A program made the translations under genes and the position numbers. Below are positions 60,959-64,000 of a stretch of 64,000 nt of DNA, piece after piece; position 1 is the stretch's first letter, and every line of letters begins with the position of its first letter. Source of the DNA: Bianquea renquensis. GTDB lineage: Bacteria; Bacillota; Clostridia; Lachnospirales; Bianqueaceae. The notes under the pieces were generated by a model that was not told the origin of the DNA, did no database searches, and saw only the letters and a list, made by a program, of their open reading frames with translations. The stretch is taken from NCBI RefSeq assembly GCF_014384895.1, contig NZ_JACRSQ010000001.1, positions 124,001 through 188,000 on the forward strand. Direction: 5' to 3'.

Positions 60959-61020
60959 ACTATATTGATGCGCGGACATCGTATTCAAAATAATCCGAGA
61001 ACGATTCTGGAGGGTCACAT

Positions 61021-61692
61021 ATGCTTAAGATATTGATTGCGGAAGACGACAGGGAGCTGCGTCAACTTTTTTCTCATGTCCTTTTGAAGAACGGATATAC
61101 GGTAAAGAGTGTTACGAACGGCAAGGAGGCCTTGGAAGCCCTTGACAATGACTACTATGATTTGATGATTTCGGATATTATGATGCCTGTCATGGACGGG
61201 TATGAGCTTGTGCGTGTGCTGCGCGAGGCGGGAGATAAAACGCCGGTGCTGATGATAACCGCAAAGGATTCCTATGATGATATGCGAGCAGGGTTCCTTT
61301 CCGGGACGGACGACTACATGGTAAAACCCATCAATGTCAATGAGATGGTGCTTCGCGTTCAGGCACTTCTGCGGCGCGCACAGATGATCAATGAGCGCCG
61401 GCAGATCATTGGCAATACGGTTATGGAAGTGGATTCACTCACGGTCACTACGCCGGACGAAGCGTTTGTGTTGCCGCAAAAAGAATTTATGCTGCTTTAC
61501 AAAATGGCTTCGTATCCGGGAAAAATATTTACCAGGCAGCAGCTGATGGATGAAATCTGGGGCTACGACAGCGACAGCGATCCACACACAGTTGATGTTC
61601 ACATAGGGAGACTGCGGGACCGCTTCCGTGACAGCAAGGATTTTAAAATTGTCACCATGCGAGGCGTAGGCTACAAGGTGGTGAAGACATGA
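61021..61692 (+). CDS. Response regulator, OmpR/PhoB family
   Basis: 223 residues. Receiver domain with AEDD, Asp52 in LMISDIMMPVMDGY, TAKDS and KPINVNEM; winged-helix domain LPQKEFMLLYKMASYPGKIFTRQQLMDEIWGYDSDSDPHTVDVHIGRLRDR. The kinase gene overlaps its end by 4 bp. The palindrome upstream and its copy before the flavodoxin gene may be its sites or those of another regulator. GGAGGG precedes the ATG. Confidence 0.9.
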   Translation: MLKILIAEDDRELRQLFSHVLLKNGYTVKSVTNGKEALEALDNDYYDLMISDIMMPVMDGYELVRVLREAGDKTPVLMITAKDSYDDMRAGFLSGTDDYMVKPINVNEMVLRVQALLRRAQMINERRQIIGNTVMEVDSLTVTTPDEAFVLPQKEFMLLYKMASYPGKIFTRQQLMDEIWGYDSDSDPHTVDVHIGRLRDRFRDSKDFKIVTMRGVGYKVVKT

Positions 61693-62744
61693 AAACAAGG
61701 GAAGCTTTTAACCGGATCCGCAATCAAAAAAACAATAAATTCAGTCTGCGCGTGAGGCTGACACTGGCGGTAACGGCAGAAATCGCGGTGAGCATTGCAG
61801 CCGCCTATGGATGCGCGGCGCTGCTGAACAAGATTCTGCCGGCAGGCGTCAAAGTTCCTCTTCTTCTGGAGCTGATTGTAGTCAGCCTGCTTGTCGGAGT
61901 TCTGGTCACCGGCTTTCTATCCAAGTGGTTTTTTGAGCCGATCAAAAAACTTCGCATTGCAATTGAGAAAGTTGCCGACGGTGATTTTTCTGTGCGGCTG
62001 GAAACAGAGTCATCGCTGAAAGAAGTTCAGGAACTGTATTCAGGGTTTAATTTGATGACCAATGAGCTTGCCGCGACAGAAATGCTGCAAAACGACTTTG
62101 TGTCAAATGTGTCGCATGAATTCAAAACTCCGATTAACGCCATAGAAGGATATTCCACACTTTTACAAGGCGGGGATAATCTTGATGAAGACCAGATGGA
62201 GTATGTAAACAAAATCCTGTTTAATACAAAGCGGCTTTCTGAGCTTGTCGGCAACATATTGCTGCTCTCCAAGCTTGAAAATCAATCCATAGAAACGAAT
62301 CAGACGAAATATCGGCTGGACGAGCAGATACGGGAATCCATCGTGGCCCTGGAACCGGAGTGGGTTAAAAAAGATATTGATTTCGATGTGGAACTTGATG
62401 AAATAAAGTACCTCGGGAACGAGAGACTGCTGCGTTATGTTTGGGATAATCTGATCGGAAACGCCATCAAATTCAATCCGCGCGGAGGTCTAGTGCGTCT
62501 TCGCCTTACATCCAGGCAGAGCACGGTTATATTTACGGTAGAGGATAGGGGCCCGGGTATTGCAGAGGAAGAAAAGAAACATATCTTTGATAAATTCTAT
62601 CAGGCGGACAGTTCCCACAGGCAGGAAGGGCATGGACTCGGTCTGGCGTTGGTAAAGCGGATCCTGACACTCACGGACGGAGACGTAACGGTTGACAATA
62701 TCCCGGACGGAGGCTGCAAATTTACCGTCACGCTGAAAAGGTAA
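61689..62744 (+). CDS. Sensor histidine kinase
   Basis: 351 residues. Two membrane helices (about 24-45 and 52-76) close together with a very short outside loop, so it probably senses within the membrane. HAMP domain (PIKKLRIAIEKVADGDFSV), His143 in NVSHEFKTPINAI, and the ATPase motifs NLIGNAIKF, EDRGPGIAEEE and GHGLGLALV. Pairs with the preceding regulator. A terminator follows. Confidence 0.88.
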   Translation: MKTREAFNRIRNQKNNKFSLRVRLTLAVTAEIAVSIAAAYGCAALLNKILPAGVKVPLLLELIVVSLLVGVLVTGFLSKWFFEPIKKLRIAIEKVADGDFSVRLETESSLKEVQELYSGFNLMTNELAATEMLQNDFVSNVSHEFKTPINAIEGYSTLLQGGDNLDEDQMEYVNKILFNTKRLSELVGNILLLSKLENQSIETNQTKYRLDEQIRESIVALEPEWVKKDIDFDVELDEIKYLGNERLLRYVWDNLIGNAIKFNPRGGLVRLRLTSRQSTVIFTVEDRGPGIAEEEKKHIFDKFYQADSSHRQEGHGLGLALVKRILTLTDGDVTVDNIPDGGCKFTVTLKR

Positions 62745-62775
62745 TGGCGAAGGGAAACGCATCTCGAGAAATGAT

Positions 62776-62806
62776 ACAGGGGCTGATCAAAACAGCCCTT
62801 ATTTTA
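62776..62806 (+). terminator. Terminator after the kinase gene
   Basis: AGGGGCTG and CAGCCCTT (one G-U) around a 7-base loop, followed by ATTTTATTT. Confidence 0.7.
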
Positions 62807-62884
62807 TTTCGCGATAGTTTCCCCAAAAACAGACTTTTTCCACTGAGAGCGTATAGTTTTGGCGCGCAATAGGGAAATCGATTC

Positions 62885-62937
62885 TCAACAATTGTTGATG
62901 TTGAATTGAGGTTTAGTTGTAGTTCGCGCTGTATACT
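62885..62937 (+). promoter_or_regulatory. Second copy of the palindrome and a weak promoter before the flavodoxin gene
   Basis: TCAACAATTGTTGA (62885-62898) is a perfect palindrome shared with the site at 60852, with similar 3' flank. A TATACT (62932-62937) lacks a good -35 (TTGAGG at 20 bp is the best), so the promoter probably needs an activator. Confidence 0.6.
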
Positions 62938-62979
62938 ATTTATTACAGAGCATAAATGCAACGGCAAGGAGGGAGTAGA

Positions 62980-63489
62980 GTGAGATATGAAATTGATTAT
63001 TTAAGCCGGTCCGAAAACACGAAAAAGCTGGCCGACGCGGTGGAAAAGCTGTTTCCGGTCAGGGACACGGAAATCATTGATCTTCTTCACGAGGAGCCGA
63101 CAGCTGACGCCGATGTATATGTCATCATATTCAGCTTCAATAAGGGTACGGTTCCGCTGAAAATTATGGATATGCTCGATTTGCTTGAGGGCAAGACGAT
63201 TCTGTTCCTTGTTACGCTGGGAGCCAACGTTCCCTCCGACTACCAGGACGTGGTTGAGCCAAAAATCACCCTGTTTTTACCTGCGGACTGTGATTACAGA
63301 GGGGTATTTCTCTGCAAGGGAGCCTTCCCGGAAAGCGTAATTGCCGCGGCAGAAAAGCAGCTCAAAGCGGACCCGGATAATGAGTATGCCCATATGGTAA
63401 GTGAGTGCTGCCACCAGGCAAAGGGGCATCCTGACAGAATCGATATGGAAAATGCCTGTGAGTTTGTCCGCAGTCAATTACAGCTTTGA
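62980..63489 (+). CDS. Flavodoxin-like protein
   Basis: 169 residues. The N-terminal IDYLSRSENTKKLADAVEKLF has the phosphate-loop layout of flavodoxins; VYVIIFSFNKGTVPLKIMDMLDLLEGKTILFLVTLGA follows the strand-helix order of the fold. The C-terminal part has a Cys-Cys-His (ECCHQ). It should bind FMN and carry electrons or act as a reductase; the role is unknown. GTG start after AAGGAGGG. ftsH follows 39 bp later. Confidence 0.78.
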   Translation: MRYEIDYLSRSENTKKLADAVEKLFPVRDTEIIDLLHEEPTADADVYVIIFSFNKGTVPLKIMDMLDLLEGKTILFLVTLGANVPSDYQDVVEPKITLFLPADCDYRGVFLCKGAFPESVIAAAEKQLKADPDNEYAHMVSECCHQAKGHPDRIDMENACEFVRSQLQL

Positions 63490-63528
63490 AAAAATAGCAA
63501 GATCAGACGAGGGTAGGAGGGTTCAACT

Positions 63529-64000
63529 ATGGACGAAATAAAGAAATCAAGGAAGCCGCTCATATTTTATTACAGCATTGTGCTTGCAATTCTGCTGCTT
63601 TTTAATCTGATCGCTATGCCGCGTATAGCAGAGCATCAGATTAAGGAAGTCGATTACGGAACGTTTATGACCATGACCGAAGAAAACAATATCGGGCAGG
63701 TTGACGTTCAGAACAACCGGATTGTGTTTACAGACAAAGAAAATGAGCAAATCTATAAAACCGGACGGATGGACGACCCAGGACTGACAGACCGCCTGCA
63801 CAATTCTGACGCCGTCTTCTCCAGTGAGATTATAGAGGAGACATCGCCGATTCTCAGCTTCTTGCTGACATGGATTCTGCCGTTGGTCATCTTTATCGGG
63901 CTCGGCCAGCTCATGACAAAGCAGCTTATGAAAAAAGCCGGCGGCGGTCCGGACTCTATGATGTTTAATATGGGCAAGAGCAACGCCAAAGTGTATGTCA
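63529..64000 (+). CDS. ftsH: ATP-dependent zinc metalloprotease FtsH, N-terminal part (cut by window edge)
   Basis: 157 codons before the window ends. The membrane helix (PLIFYYSIVLAILLLFNLIAM), the extracytoplasmic FtsH_ext domain (EVDYGTFMTMTEENNIGQVDV, VFTDKENEQIYKTG) and the second helix (ILSFLLTWILPLVIFIGLGQL) followed by GPDSMMFNMGKSNAKVY match FtsH up to the AAA domain. It degrades membrane and short-lived proteins. GGAGG precedes the ATG. Its link with a flavodoxin and a two-component system suggests a stress-inducible second copy rather than the housekeeping one. Confidence 0.87.
   Translation, partial: MDEIKKSRKPLIFYYSIVLAILLLFNLIAMPRIAEHQIKEVDYGTFMTMTEENNIGQVDVQNNRIVFTDKENEQIYKTGRMDDPGLTDRLHNSDAVFSSEIIEETSPILSFLLTWILPLVIFIGLGQLMTKQLMKKAGGGPDSMMFNMGKSNAKVYV

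Overview
The window is bacterial chromosome from a spore-forming member of the Clostridia (Firmicutes). The evidence is an uninterrupted mother-cell sigma factor SigK with a hydrophobic pro-sequence, many two-component systems, strong AGGAGG ribosome binding sites, TTGACA/TATAAT promoters with 17-bp spacers, and fermentative acetate genes (pta-ackA). Most of it looks like vertically inherited core genome of moderate GC. The stretch at about 56.64-60.87 kb is clearly more AT-rich and is a degraded mobile island. No tRNA, rRNA or CRISPR array was recognised.

Layout. 0-6.7 kb: 3' end of a U32 peptidase, sigK, a GH2 glycosidase, a convergent VanR/VanS-like two-component system, and a DUF3990/Xre toxin-antitoxin-like pair. 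6.8-9.8 kb (minus strand): flotillin, NfeD and DUF6062. 10-12.2 kb: pta-ackA. 12.5-16 kb: secreted SH3/C39-like protein, HAD phosphatase, Sfp-type transferase, DUF177-rpmF. 16.2-24 kb: histidine operon hisZGDCBAHFI with hisE behind its own promoter. 24-29 kb: tyrA-aroA-aroC-pheA-rnhA. 29.6-34.7 kb: small secreted protein, lipoprotein, ABC-2 exporter, and an M23 peptidase whose 5' end is a four-copy 81-bp tandem repeat. 34.9-42.5 kb: small alarmone synthetase, nrdR, addA, two half-size TauE proteins and a UvrD-like helicase. 42.7-56.6 kb: VanW protein, Lrp regulator plus aminotransferase, Fur/PerR regulator, trmL, mutS2, a two-component system with HtrA, YhaM-like nuclease and RlmD. 57-60.9 kb: island with a GHKL ATPase/Shedu-like nuclease, a HEPN-motif protein and remnants of a DUF1016 nuclease, a serine recombinase and RhuM. 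61-64 kb: a third two-component system, a flavodoxin-like protein and the 5' part of ftsH.

How the genes work together. The histidine and aromatic clusters are translationally coupled pathways with stop/start overlaps. Pta and AckA convert acetyl-CoA to acetate and ATP. Several loci concern the envelope: flotillin/NfeD, VanW, M23, HtrA and FtsH.

Most unusual observations. (1) A roughly 77-nt element occurs three times, each ending immediately before the start codon of an unrelated gene (ABC permease, alarmone synthetase, VanW). It has a 7-bp outer stem with one compensatory base-pair change, and its 3' arm CTCC can alternatively pair with the Shine-Dalgarno GGAG five bases downstream; this looks like a repeated translational switch. 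(2) An 81-bp intergenic-type repeat has been captured as coding sequence in the M23 gene, with a degenerate single copy before the his operon. (3) The 3' end of rlmD has been replaced by an island carrying two candidate defence proteins. (4) The same palindrome lies upstream of both the third two-component system and the flavodoxin-ftsH unit.
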